Part shown: positions 1 through 6,562 of the stretch, piece by piece
Position numbering within the stretch: position 1 is the stretch's first letter
Layout of the letters: each line of letters starts with the position of its first letter
Assembly: GCF_020873915.1 (NCBI RefSeq)
Contig: NZ_JAHWGP010000023.1
Span: forward strand, 62,001 to 126,000
From: Streptomyces sp. DH5
GTDB taxonomy: Bacteria; Actinomycetota; Actinomycetes; Streptomycetales; Streptomycetaceae
DNA length: 64,000 nt
Reading direction: 5' to 3'
Translations under genes and position numbers: made by a program
Notes under the pieces: model-generated
What the model was told of the DNA's origin: nothing
The model's database searches: none
Seen by the model: only the letters and a program-made list of their open reading frames with translations

Positions 1-608
1 TGATCCATCTGCTGATCGCCGGGACGCGGATCAAGACGGTGCGGTCGCATCTGTCGGTGGCGGACCTCGCGCAGCTGGCCGCCCGGGGCGGTCGTGCGGC
101 CGGGCCGGCCCCGCTTCCGGTCGGTGACGGAGGCGCGTTCGAGGTGGACCGGACGGTGAACAACAGCGGCCTGGTGGGCCTGGGCGGGCACCAGGTGCTG
201 GCGGCGGAGATCCTCGGCGGGCGCCGGGTGGGCATCCGGATCGACGACGAGACGCTGTCGTTCTTCGACCCGTCCTCGCGGGAACTGCTGCGAGTGCGGC
301 CCAACCCGCTGACCCGTGAGGAAGTCCGCAGGCTGCGGGGTCTGCGTCCGGCCGGGCCGCCGCCGCGGCCGGGCATGGAGCCGGTGCGGGTGCAGCGGCG
401 GGTCAGCGCGGTGGGCACGGTCATGGTCTGCCGCCAGACCGTCTCCCTCGGCCGCCCGTACGCGGGCCGGACCGTGACCGTGCGCGTGTCGGACACGACG
501 ATCACCGTCGACCTGGACGGCCAGATCCGGGTCATCCGGCGCACCACCGACGTCCCGGTCCGCAACGTGAAGGCGAACAGGCCCCACAGGGTTTCCGATG
601 TTGTCTAG
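1..608 (+). CDS. IS481-family transposase, C-terminal part (5' end outside window)
   Basis: The frame is open from base 3 with no stop, so only the last ~200 residues are present. The DDE catalytic core should lie upstream, outside the window. What remains is the beta-rich C-terminal region seen in large actinobacterial IS481-like transposases: a HLSVADLAQL segment, then RTVNNSGLVGLGG, then a basic tail with repeated short beta-strand motifs (GTVMVCRQTVSLGR, AGRTVTVRV). A GTG at 39 could serve as a start but is almost certainly internal. Family assignment rests on recalled similarity of this tail to Streptomyces IS481 transposases and not on catalytic residues. Confidence 0.7.
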   Translation, partial: IHLLIAGTRIKTVRSHLSVADLAQLAARGGRAAGPAPLPVGDGGAFEVDRTVNNSGLVGLGGHQVLAAEILGGRRVGIRIDDETLSFFDPSSRELLRVRPNPLTREEVRRLRGLRPAGPPPRPGMEPVRVQRRVSAVGTVMVCRQTVSLGRPYAGRTVTVRVSDTTITVDLDGQIRVIRRTTDVPVRNVKANRPHRVSDVV

Positions 609-665
609 GCCCACCGTCAGGCAACAGCTGGGACCAGAACGTCAAACATCACCTGGGACTAGACA
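1..665 (+). mobile_element. Right end of an IS481-like insertion sequence
   Basis: The window opens inside a transposase frame that stops at 608. About 57 bp later the sequence GGGACTAGACA (655-665) ends in ACA. This would be the right terminal inverted repeat of an element whose left end reads TGTCTAGTCCC. TGT...ACA ends are usual for IS3/IS481-type elements. The left end is outside the window, so neither the matching repeat nor a target duplication can be checked. The boundary at 665 is inferred. Confidence 0.5.
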
Positions 666-1038
666 CTGCGCGGTGGGGCTTGAAGCTTCGTGCGCATACT
701 GGGAGTTCGGCGTCCTGCCGGTGTGCGAGGGGCAGGAAAATCACTGGCCGGATCGTCCAGGTGATGCGGACGTCGGCATGAGTGATGGTCACCATGCAGG
801 GCTCGGAGCGCATCAGGGCTCTGCGGGTCTTGGCGCGCTCTTCGTACAGCCACGTCCAGGCTTCGTCCGACGCGTCGGAGTCGAGTGCCGGTGAGATGGT
901 GCGGAGGGCGATGGCTACCCAGCGGTCTGCCTGGGGTGCCGAGTATGCGTCGAACGATGCCAGGCGCTCCGGCCCTCCCGTGCCGGTGACTTCCTCGGTC
1001 CAGCATTCGCACCAGTAGCCGCGGGCGGGCCCGTTCAT
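649..1038 (-). CDS. Hypothetical protein, last gene of the HATPase operon, 3' end altered by IS
   Basis: I do not recognise a family. The 129-residue product is soluble, with a WCECWTEEV segment near the N-terminus and many Trp/Cys residues. The ATG at 1038 overlaps the stop of the upstream gene (ATGA), which implies translational coupling and fixes the start. The last residues (SSPR and stop) are encoded by the inferred IS terminal repeat, so the insertion sequence probably replaced the natural C-terminus. It is the third gene of an operon with the ATP-binding protein and a second hypothetical protein. No function can be assigned. Confidence 0.6.
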   Translation of the reverse strand: MNGPARGYWCECWTEEVTGTGGPERLASFDAYSAPQADRWVAIALRTISPALDSDASDEAWTWLYEERAKTRRALMRSEPCMVTITHADVRITWTIRPVIFLPLAHRQDAELPVCARSFKPHRAVSSPR

Positions 1039-1382
1039 GGGGTCGCTCCCGCCGGGTAGGCCAGCAGCACGTAGCGGGTGCTCTCGTCGTAGAGAGTGAG
1101 TTGGTACCCCGTGCCGCTGGTCAGGTAGGCGAGGGCTCGTTCGTGTTCGGCTTCGTCCGTCAGCCAGTGCAGGCCCGGCTGTGCGTATGCGGCGTCGAGC
1201 TGGTCGGTGATGTGCTGCGTGCGCTCGCGTAACCAGCGCAGTGCCAGGCGTGGGCTCGTGGCGTCGTGTGATCCCAAGGGGATGGAACGGACCTCGTTCG
1301 ACGGGTAGGCGGCGGCTCGACATCGGTAGGGGAGGGGCCGGCTGCCTGTGTTCAGCGCTGCGGGAGGAGCGGACGTCAGCAC
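1035..1382 (-). CDS. Hypothetical protein, middle gene of HATPase operon
   Basis: This 115-residue protein of unknown family starts at a GTG (1382) that overlaps the stop of the HATPase gene, so it is probably translated by coupling. Longer readings of the frame run antisense-like through the HATPase gene and are not credible. The C-terminal half (LRERTQHITDQLDAAY...LTLYDESTRYVLLAYPAG) is helical followed by two predicted strands. It has no signal peptide and no membrane segment. Co-transcription with an anti-sigma-like ATPase suggests a shared regulatory role, but this is only inference. Confidence 0.6.
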   Translation of the reverse strand: MLTSAPPAALNTGSRPLPYRCRAAAYPSNEVRSIPLGSHDATSPRLALRWLRERTQHITDQLDAAYAQPGLHWLTDEAEHERALAYLTSGTGYQLTLYDESTRYVLLAYPAGATP

Positions 1383-1807
1383 GGGTGCCCTCCTGCCGGG
1401 CCGGTATCGGTGAAGAGTTCCGCGGTGACCGTGTGGCCGCCGTGGCTGCCGTGGACGACGACCCGGTGAGCGAGTGCGCTGACCATGCCCAGGCCTCGGC
1501 CGTGCTCCGCCTCCTGGCCCTGGTGGTCGACCTTCGGTGCGGTGCCCGTGCCTCCGTCGTCCGTGACCGACAGGGCGATCACCTGCGGGGAGACCGCGAG
1601 GGCCAGGTGGAAGCTGCCGGATGCCTGGCCGCTGGCCGTGTGGAGGATCGCGTTCGCGCTCAGCTCGCTGACGATCAGCTCGGCGTCCTCCGCTAACGGC
1701 GAACCTCGCAAGATGTCGCGGGCCCAGCGGCGGGCCCTGCTGACCTCTTCCGGGAATCCTGGGCAACTGAGCCCCCAGACCCGGGCGCTACTCGTATACT
1801 CGTGCAT
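1376..1807 (-). CDS. ATP-binding protein of the RsbW-like HATPase_c_2 family
   Basis: A compact Bergerat-fold ATPase (~143 aa) of the type abundant in Streptomyces as anti-sigma or kinase-like regulators. Visible are the N-box (ELIVSELSANAILH), the G1 box (VTDDGGTG) and the G2 box (GRGLGMV). I chose the ATG at 1807 because GAAGGAAC sits just upstream; an ATG at 1837 in the same frame has no ribosome site. The first codons read through ACGAGT half-sites like those of the element's GntR regulator, so initiation may lie directly under that operator. It heads an operon with two overlapping hypothetical genes. Whether it binds a sigma factor is unknown. Confidence 0.8.
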   Translation of the reverse strand: MHEYTSSARVWGLSCPGFPEEVSRARRWARDILRGSPLAEDAELIVSELSANAILHTASGQASGSFHLALAVSPQVIALSVTDDGGTGTAPKVDHQGQEAEHGRGLGMVSALAHRVVVHGSHGGHTVTAELFTDTGPAGGHPC

Positions 1808-1809
1808 AC
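1789..1809. promoter_or_regulatory. Candidate GntR operator at the HATPase start
   Basis: TACTCGTATACTCGTGCATAC carries two direct ACTCGT half-sites and lies over the start codon of the HATPase gene (minus strand). The half-site is the same one found upstream of the GntR gene and of the transfer operon. Because part of the match is coding, it may be coincidental. Confidence 0.4.
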
Positions 1810-1853
1810 AAGTTCCTTCGTGCTGGTAGGCCGCCATGTGCAGCGGGTTCGGG

Positions 1854-2285
1854 CTAGACGAGTTTCACGCCGTCGTGGGCGCGGACGGCCGGCGGGGACG
1901 CCGCGTCGAGTGCGTCAAGCACGCGGATTGCGTACGCCTCGTCGGCGAGTTCGATGACTTCTTCGCGGGTGGCCCAGCGCAGTGCGTGGGTCTCGTCCCC
2001 CGTGGTGGGAGTACCGTCGGCCGCCTGGCAGCGGAAGACGAGGGAGACGATCAGGCCCGTCATGTTCTTGTAGACGCCGGTCAGGGTCGCGGGAAGCTCG
2101 ATCTTGATGCCGGTCTCTTCGAGGACTTCGCGCTGGAGGGCTTCGGGGATGGTCTCCTCGCGTTCGAGGACTCCGCCCGGGGGTTCCCAGTGGCCGTTGT
2201 CGCGGCGCTTGATCAGGAGGGCCCGGCCTTGGTCATCGACGATGACCCCGGCGACGCTCACGGAGTGCGGGCGTTCTGTGCTCAC
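1854..2285 (-). CDS. Nudix hydrolase, Pif-like candidate transfer-immunity protein
   Basis: A ~143-residue Nudix protein with a perfect Nudix box (GGVLEREETIPEALQREV followed by LEETGI), giving the G-x5-E-x7-RE-x-x-EE-x-G pattern that binds metal and hydrolyses nucleoside-diphosphate derivatives. The GTG at 2285 has GAGGAA close upstream; an ATG at 2342 is possible but overlaps the intergenic operator. It is divergent from the korSA-like GntR gene. In pSAM2 the transfer-immunity factor Pif contains a Nudix motif and lies beside korSA, so a Pif role is a reasonable inference. Its stop codon sits within a copy of the GntR half-site (CTAGACGAGTTT, 1853-1864). Confidence 0.75.
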   Translation of the reverse strand: MSTERPHSVSVAGVIVDDQGRALLIKRRDNGHWEPPGGVLEREETIPEALQREVLEETGIKIELPATLTGVYKNMTGLIVSLVFRCQAADGTPTTGDETHALRWATREEVIELADEAYAIRVLDALDAASPPAVRAHDGVKLV

Positions 2286-2340
2286 GTTCCTCGGCCCTCT
2301 CGGCTGACTAGGCTCTCCACCGTAGCAACAAGACTCGCCC

Positions 2341-2354
2341 ACTCGTCTAGATAC
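2341..2354. promoter_or_regulatory. Candidate autoregulatory GntR operator
   Basis: ACTCGTCTAGATAC lies 15 bp before the gntR start, between the divergent gntR and Nudix genes. It carries the ACTCGT half-site and the central CTAG shared with the other candidate sites. Autorepression is typical of KorSA. Confidence 0.55.
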
Positions 2355-2368
2355 CTAAAGGAGTACGC

Positions 2369-3154
2369 ATGGCGTCTCTACCTAGCATCCTCGGCGGCCT
2401 CGACCCGACCAGTGATCGTGCGGTCTTCCGGCAGATCGCCGACCAGTTGCGCGAGGCCATCGACCGTGGGCGATTCAAGGAGGGGGAGAAGCTGCCCTCC
2501 GAGGCTGAGCTGGTCGAGCACTACGGGGTCTCCCGGATGACGGTCCGGAACTCCTTCTCCATCCTCCAGGGCGAGGGCCTGGTCCACGCCGAGCACGGCC
2601 GGGGCGTCTTCGTCCGGCCCCGGCCTCCGGTGCGCCGCCTCGCCTCCGACCGGTTCGCCCGGCGCCATCGCGAGCAGGGCAAGTCCGCGTTCATCGTGGA
2701 GGCCGACGCTGCCGGCAGCCACCCCACGGTGGACAGCCTGGAAGTGAAGGAGGAGAAGGCCGGCCAGGACATCTCCACTCGGCTCGGTTCCGTGCGGCGC
2801 GTGCTCGCCCGGCGTCGCCGGTACCTGCTCGACGGCCGGCCGGTCGAGTTCGCCACGTCGTATCTCCCGCTCGACATCGCCCGCGGGACGCAGATCGCCG
2901 AGCCCAACCCGGGCCCCGGCGGCATCTACGCCCGCCTCGAGGAACTGGGCCACCAGCTCGACCACTTCGAGGAGGAGATCCGGGCCCGGATGCCTTCGCC
3001 GTCCGAGGTGAAGACGCTGCAACTGGCCTCCGGTGTGCCGGTGATCCACCTGATCCGCACCGCCTTCGACACTGCGGGGCGGGCCGTGGAGGTCTGCGAC
3101 ACGGTGATGGCGGCCGACGCGTACGTCCTCTCCTATCAGCTTCCGGCGACCTGA
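2369..3154 (+). CDS. GntR-family repressor, KorSA-like, with UTRA domain
   Basis: 261 residues. The N-terminal winged helix-turn-helix (about residues 10-80) has the GntR signature LPSEAELVEHYGVSRMTVR. The C-terminal UTRA-like ligand domain contains RRRYLLDGRPVEFATSYLP. The start at 2369 is supported by AAAGGAG. In pSAM2 the related KorSA silences transfer and replication genes. Here the gene sits between the Nudix gene and the transfer operon and is flanked by repeated palindromic sites, consistent with control of both directions and of itself. The ligand, if any, is unknown. Confidence 0.85.
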   Translation: MASLPSILGGLDPTSDRAVFRQIADQLREAIDRGRFKEGEKLPSEAELVEHYGVSRMTVRNSFSILQGEGLVHAEHGRGVFVRPRPPVRRLASDRFARRHREQGKSAFIVEADAAGSHPTVDSLEVKEEKAGQDISTRLGSVRRVLARRRRYLLDGRPVEFATSYLPLDIARGTQIAEPNPGPGGIYARLEELGHQLDHFEEEIRARMPSPSEVKTLQLASGVPVIHLIRTAFDTAGRAVEVCDTVMAADAYVLSYQLPAT

Positions 3155-3204
3155 TCGGCGGTGCGCGAGGCCACTTCTCCGGACTCGTACACACCGACAC
3201 GCAT

Positions 3205-3220
3205 ACTCGTATAGACGAGT
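3205..3220. promoter_or_regulatory. Candidate GntR operator, best palindrome
   Basis: ACTCGTATAGACGAGT has perfect 6-bp inverted half-sites around ATAG. It lies 105 bp before the first transfer-operon gene and is the clearest member of the operator family. Confidence 0.6.
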
Positions 3221-3279
3221 GGGTAAGTTGTGTGGCAAGGTGATCCCGTTCCCGGCGCCGCCGGGTTCGAAGGATGCAT

Positions 3280-3297
3280 CTTGTCTAGACGAGTAGA
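3280..3297. promoter_or_regulatory. Candidate GntR operator at the transfer-operon start
   Basis: CTTGTCTAGACGAGTAGA, centred on CTAG, ends just before the ribosome site (GGGAAG) of the TTG-initiated first gene, where binding would block transcription or initiation. Confidence 0.55.
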
Positions 3298-3309
3298 TGG
3301 GAAGAAATC

Positions 3310-3666
3310 TTGCGCACCATCCGTGTGGAGACCTCGGCCGCGACGATCCTGCTGACCGAGGCGCCCGAGCCCAAGGTCCGCGACCGGCAGTCGGGCGAGA
3401 TCGCGAAGGACGCCGTCAGCGGTGAGGCGCTGATGACGATCGGCGTCGTGTACATCGAGGAGGGGGAGTCGTCCCTGATCAAGGTGACCGTTCCGGAGAG
3501 CGGGGTGTCGGAAGGGCTCGCCCTCGGCGCCCCGGTCTCCCTGCCGGGCCTGATCGCCCGGCCGTGGGAGAGCGTGTTCAACGGCCAGCAGCGCCACGGC
3601 ATCGCCTTCCGGGCCGCCGCCGTCACTCCGGCCGCCTTCCCGGCCGCCGTGGGGGCGTCGGCCTGA
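3310..3666 (+). CDS. SCO3933-family regulatory protein, first gene of transfer operon
   Basis: 118 residues starting at a TTG (3310) behind GGGAAG. The pattern MRTIRVETS...VKVRDRQSGEIAKD...LIKVTVPE...LIARPWE is what I remember of the SCO3933 family, which accompanies FtsK-like translocases in Streptomyces AICEs and plasmids. It is a small all-beta protein without membrane segments. Its stop overlaps the start of the FtsK/TraB gene (TGATG), so the two are translationally coupled. A role in transfer or its regulation is inferred from position; its biochemical activity is unknown. Confidence 0.7.
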   Translation: MRTIRVETSAATILLTEAPEPKVRDRQSGEIAKDAVSGEALMTIGVVYIEEGESSLIKVTVPESGVSEGLALGAPVSLPGLIARPWESVFNGQQRHGIAFRAAAVTPAAFPAAVGASA

Positions 3667-5045
3667 TGACCGACCTGGCAACGCTTCTGGAGGTGGGTGG
3701 TCCCGTCGCCGCACTCGGCGGTGGGGCCGCCTACGCCCGGGCGCGACACCCCGGCGTCTACTGGTCCACGGTCGGCTTACCGGTGTCCACGGTCCGGCTG
3801 CTCAGCTCCTACGGCTCCGTCATGGAGGCGTGCGGGCTGACCGTGGCCCCCTCCCGGCTGCGGGTCCTGGCGGTCAAGGCCACCACCCGCCGCGAGATCC
3901 GGCCCGTACCGCCGCGCCGGGGGATCATCCGGCCGACCACGACGGGGCTGCGGATCCGCCTGCGGCTCGCCCCGGGGCAGGAACCCGCCGACGTGGCCGC
4001 CTCCGCCGAACGGCTGCGGCACGCCTGGGGCGTCCACGCCGTCTACGTGACCACGGTCAAGCCGGGCGTGGTCGAACTGCGGCTCGTCGGCTTCGACGTG
4101 CTGCGGCGGGTGCGTATGCCGCGCAAGCTCCGCCCGGACCTGCTCCGGGTGCCGGTCGCGCTGCGCGAGGACGCCACTCCGTTCGTACGCGACTACCGCA
4201 CCGTTCCGCACCAACTCACCCTCGGCGCCACGCTGTCCGGCAAGTCCATGTACCTGCGTCACCTCGTCGCCGGCCTCGCCCGTCAGCCCGTCGCCCTGGT
4301 CGGGATCGACTGCAAGCGGGGCGTGGAACTGGCGCCCTTCGCCCCGCGCCTGTCGGCGCTCGCCACCGACCCGGAGCAAGCCGCCGAGCTGCTGCCCCTG
4401 CTCATCAAGGAAATGGAGGACCGGTACGACCTCATCAAGGCCCGGCAGGGCATCGCGCCGAGCACACCGGACGAGGAGATCACCTCCGACATCTGGGGCC
4501 TGCCCGAGCACGAACGCCCGGTGCCCGTCGTGCTGTTCGTCGACGAGGTGGCCGAACTCTTCCTCGTCGCCACGAAGAAGGACGAGGAACGCCGGGACGA
4601 GATGGTCACCCAGCTCATCCGGCTCGCCCAGCTTGGCCGGGCCGCCGGCATCTACCTGGAGGTCTGCGGCCAGCGCTTCGGCGCCGAACTGGGCAAGGGC
4701 GCGACCATGCTGCGGGCCCAGTTGACCGGCCGCGTCTGCCACCGCGTCAACGACGAAGCCTCCGCCAAGATGGCACTCGGCGACATCGCCCCCGAAGCGG
4801 TCTCCGCCGCCTGCGCCATCGCCACCGAACGGCCCGGCCTCGCCGTGGCCGGTGACACCTCCGGCGGCTGGTCCCGCATCCGCACGCCGTACCTCTCCCT
4901 CGGCGATGCCGCCGAGACCTGCCGCGAGTCGGCCCACCTGGTCCCCGACCTGCCCGCGCTCAAGCCCTTCCGGCCCGACGTGCCCGTACGGCCGTCCGCC
5001 GAGACACCGGGCCCGGTCGTACGGCCCCGCCCGGTGACCGACTGA
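3666..5045 (+). CDS. FtsK/SpoIIIE-type conjugative DNA translocase (TraSA/TraB-like)
   Basis: 459 residues from the ATG at 3666. It is a membrane-associated or cytosolic hexameric ATPase that moves double-stranded DNA between hyphae in Streptomyces conjugation. Walker A is GATLSGKS (residues ~187-194) and Walker B is VVLFVDEVAEL (D293). Downstream are the sensor-like LAQLGRAAGIYL and a QRFGAELGKGATML segment typical of FtsK domains. The N-terminus has one moderately hydrophobic stretch but no clear pair of membrane helices. It overlaps the upstream gene and is followed by spread genes, the usual AICE transfer-module order. Confidence 0.88.
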   Translation: MTDLATLLEVGGPVAALGGGAAYARARHPGVYWSTVGLPVSTVRLLSSYGSVMEACGLTVAPSRLRVLAVKATTRREIRPVPPRRGIIRPTTTGLRIRLRLAPGQEPADVAASAERLRHAWGVHAVYVTTVKPGVVELRLVGFDVLRRVRMPRKLRPDLLRVPVALREDATPFVRDYRTVPHQLTLGATLSGKSMYLRHLVAGLARQPVALVGIDCKRGVELAPFAPRLSALATDPEQAAELLPLLIKEMEDRYDLIKARQGIAPSTPDEEITSDIWGLPEHERPVPVVLFVDEVAELFLVATKKDEERRDEMVTQLIRLAQLGRAAGIYLEVCGQRFGAELGKGATMLRAQLTGRVCHRVNDEASAKMALGDIAPEAVSAACAIATERPGLAVAGDTSGGWSRIRTPYLSLGDAAETCRESAHLVPDLPALKPFRPDVPVRPSAETPGPVVRPRPVTD

Positions 5046-5133
5046 CCCGCGCCCGCGCTCGTCCCCGGTCGGCGTGACCGTCTCATGCCGTGTCCCTACC
5101 CCTCCCATGCCCGAACCCGGAAGGAGCCGCAGC

Positions 5134-5787
5134 ATGCGCGCCCACCTGGCCCGCGTCGACGCGGTGCTCGTCCAAGCGGTCATCGCCGCCGCTCTGTCCT
5201 TCGCCCACCTGCACGACGTCGCCTCGGCGGCCGGACAGGACGGGTGGAAGGCGTGGGCCTATCCCGTCTCGGTCGACCTGCTGCTCGTCGCCGCCTGGCG
5301 CCGACTGCGGTCCGGCGACGCGAAAGCGGCCGGGTGGTGCTGGTTCCTGATCGCCCTCGCCGCGTCCCTCGGCGCGAACGTCGCCACCGCCGGACTGCTC
5401 GACCTGGACCACGTGCCAGCCTGGCTCCGCATCCTCGTCGCGGGCTGGCCCGCGGTCGCCTTCCTCGGTGGAACCCTCCTCGTCCACTCGTCGCCGACCA
5501 CGCACGACGAGACCAGGGACGCCGTGGGCCAGGAGGTGCCCGAGGACATCGAGGACCAGGAGGACGCGCCCGATCCCGCACCGGAACCCCCGGCGCCTCC
5601 GGCAGCCGAGCCGGTACCGACTCCGGCTCCGCCGCCGGTCGCCGTCCCGGCCGCCCTGGTCGAGCACGCCCGCAAAGTCGCCGCCGAGCACCACGCCCGT
5701 ACCGGAACGGCCATCGACACCCCGGCCCTGCGCGCCCGCCTCGGCGTCCCGCCGCCCATGGCCGACGCCATCGCCGCCCAGCTTTGA
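5134..5787 (+). CDS. DUF2637 membrane protein, SpdB-like spread protein
   Basis: 217 residues. The ATG at 5134 is preceded by GGAAGGAG; earlier in-frame starts have no ribosome site. Three to four membrane segments occupy the first ~125 residues (YPVSVDLLLVAAW, LIALAASLGANVATAGLL, LVAGWPAVAFLGGTLLV), followed by a Pro/Glu-rich linker and a C-terminal helical segment (LVEHARKVAAEHHA). DUF2637 proteins accompany TraB-type translocases and are thought to spread plasmid DNA along septa in the recipient mycelium. This function is inferred from context. Confidence 0.75.
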   Translation: MRAHLARVDAVLVQAVIAAALSFAHLHDVASAAGQDGWKAWAYPVSVDLLLVAAWRRLRSGDAKAAGWCWFLIALAASLGANVATAGLLDLDHVPAWLRILVAGWPAVAFLGGTLLVHSSPTTHDETRDAVGQEVPEDIEDQEDAPDPAPEPPAPPAAEPVPTPAPPPVAVPAALVEHARKVAAEHHARTGTAIDTPALRARLGVPPPMADAIAAQL

Positions 5788-5799
5788 GAGGAGACCCAC

Positions 5800-5991
5800 G
5801 TGAGCGCCAACCGCCGCTTCCGCTCCGTCACCCGCATCGGCCCCGTCCAGGTCGGCACGTCCTACGACGGTCGCGGCCGGGAGAAGCACACCGCCGCCTG
5901 CACGGCCCCGCGCTGCGGCTTCTCCGCCGACTACGACAGCCGCGCCGCCGCCGAACTGGCCGCCCGTACCCATCGTTGCCCCGTCCGCTGA
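5800..5991 (+). CDS. Small mobile-element transfer protein with zinc-finger-like Cys/His
   Basis: 63 residues from a GTG with GAGAGGAG upstream. It has a CTAPRCGF...RTHRC pattern that could bind zinc. NCBI labels similar AICE proteins as mobile element transfer proteins; I recall this and did not test it. It sits 12 bp after the DUF2637 gene in the spread operon. It has no membrane segment. Confidence 0.65.
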   Translation: MSANRRFRSVTRIGPVQVGTSYDGRGREKHTAACTAPRCGFSADYDSRAAAELAARTHRCPVR

Positions 5992-6006
5992 AAGGACCCG
6001 CACACC

Positions 6007-6201
6007 GTGACCGTCAGCCTGCCGCTCGTCGTCCTCCTCGGCTTCTTCGCCTGGGGAGCGGTCAAGTTCCTCGGCGTCCGCACCTGGATCGTCGTCCTGA
6101 TCGCCCTCTTCGGCTTCTGGCTCTCGGACACCTTCCTGGCCCCCGCCATCGAGTCCGGCACGCGCTCCGGCGTGGACATCGTCAACGGCTCACACAACTA
6201 G
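6007..6201 (+). CDS. Small two-helix membrane protein of the spread operon
   Basis: 64 residues with two hydrophobic helices (LPLVVLLGFFAWGAVKFLG and TWIVVLIALFGFWLSDTFL). Start GTG 6007 with AAAGGA upstream. Its position between the Cys-rich transfer protein and SpdD suggests an SpdC-type role. Its stop codon (TAG) is embedded in a GntR half-site (CTAGACGAGTAGA). Confidence 0.65.
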   Translation: MTVSLPLVVLLGFFAWGAVKFLGVRTWIVVLIALFGFWLSDTFLAPAIESGTRSGVDIVNGSHN

Positions 6202-6210
6202 ACGAGTAGA
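6194..6210. promoter_or_regulatory. Candidate internal GntR operator before spdD
   Basis: ACAACTAGACGAGTAGA has the central CTAG and an ACGAGT half-site and lies immediately before the ribosome site (AAGGAGAG) of the next gene. It could control an internal promoter for spdD-rep-xis-int. Confidence 0.45.
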
Positions 6211-6226
6211 TAAGGAGAGCTTCGCC

Positions 6227-6472
6227 GTGTTCCTGCCCAAGTACCCCGACAGCCCGACACCGCCGCCCGCGCACCCCCACACCGTGGCCGACCAGATGCC
6301 CGCTCGGCGGCCGGCTCCTCAGATCTCCATCGGCACCGGAGCGGTCGCGGCCGTCCTCGTCGGCGGCGTCGTGCTGACCGCGCTCCTGGCCGCCGTCGCC
6401 GTCACGGCCGTCTCCGTGGCCGTCGCCGCCGTGGTCCTGCGCTCGCTGCTCCGCGACCAGCACCGCCGCTGA
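6227..6472 (+). CDS. SpdD-like spread protein
   Basis: 81 residues from a GTG behind AAGGAGAG. A Pro/His-rich N-terminus (MFLPKYPDSP...) is followed by one long Val/Ala membrane helix (AVAAVLVGGVVLTALLAA onward) and a basic C-terminus. Small single-helix proteins of this kind are annotated SpdD in pSAM2-type elements and assist intramycelial spread. It is separated from rep by ~90 bp. Confidence 0.7.
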   Translation: MFLPKYPDSPTPPPAHPHTVADQMPARRPAPQISIGTGAVAAVLVGGVVLTALLAAVAVTAVSVAVAAVVLRSLLRDQHRR

Positions 6473-6562
6473 CGCACCGGACCCCCGGGGCGGCCTCGAT
6501 ACCACCAAGCATCCGCCGCCCCGGGGGCCGTCTCCCTCCAGCCGAACCAGAAGGAGAAAGCC

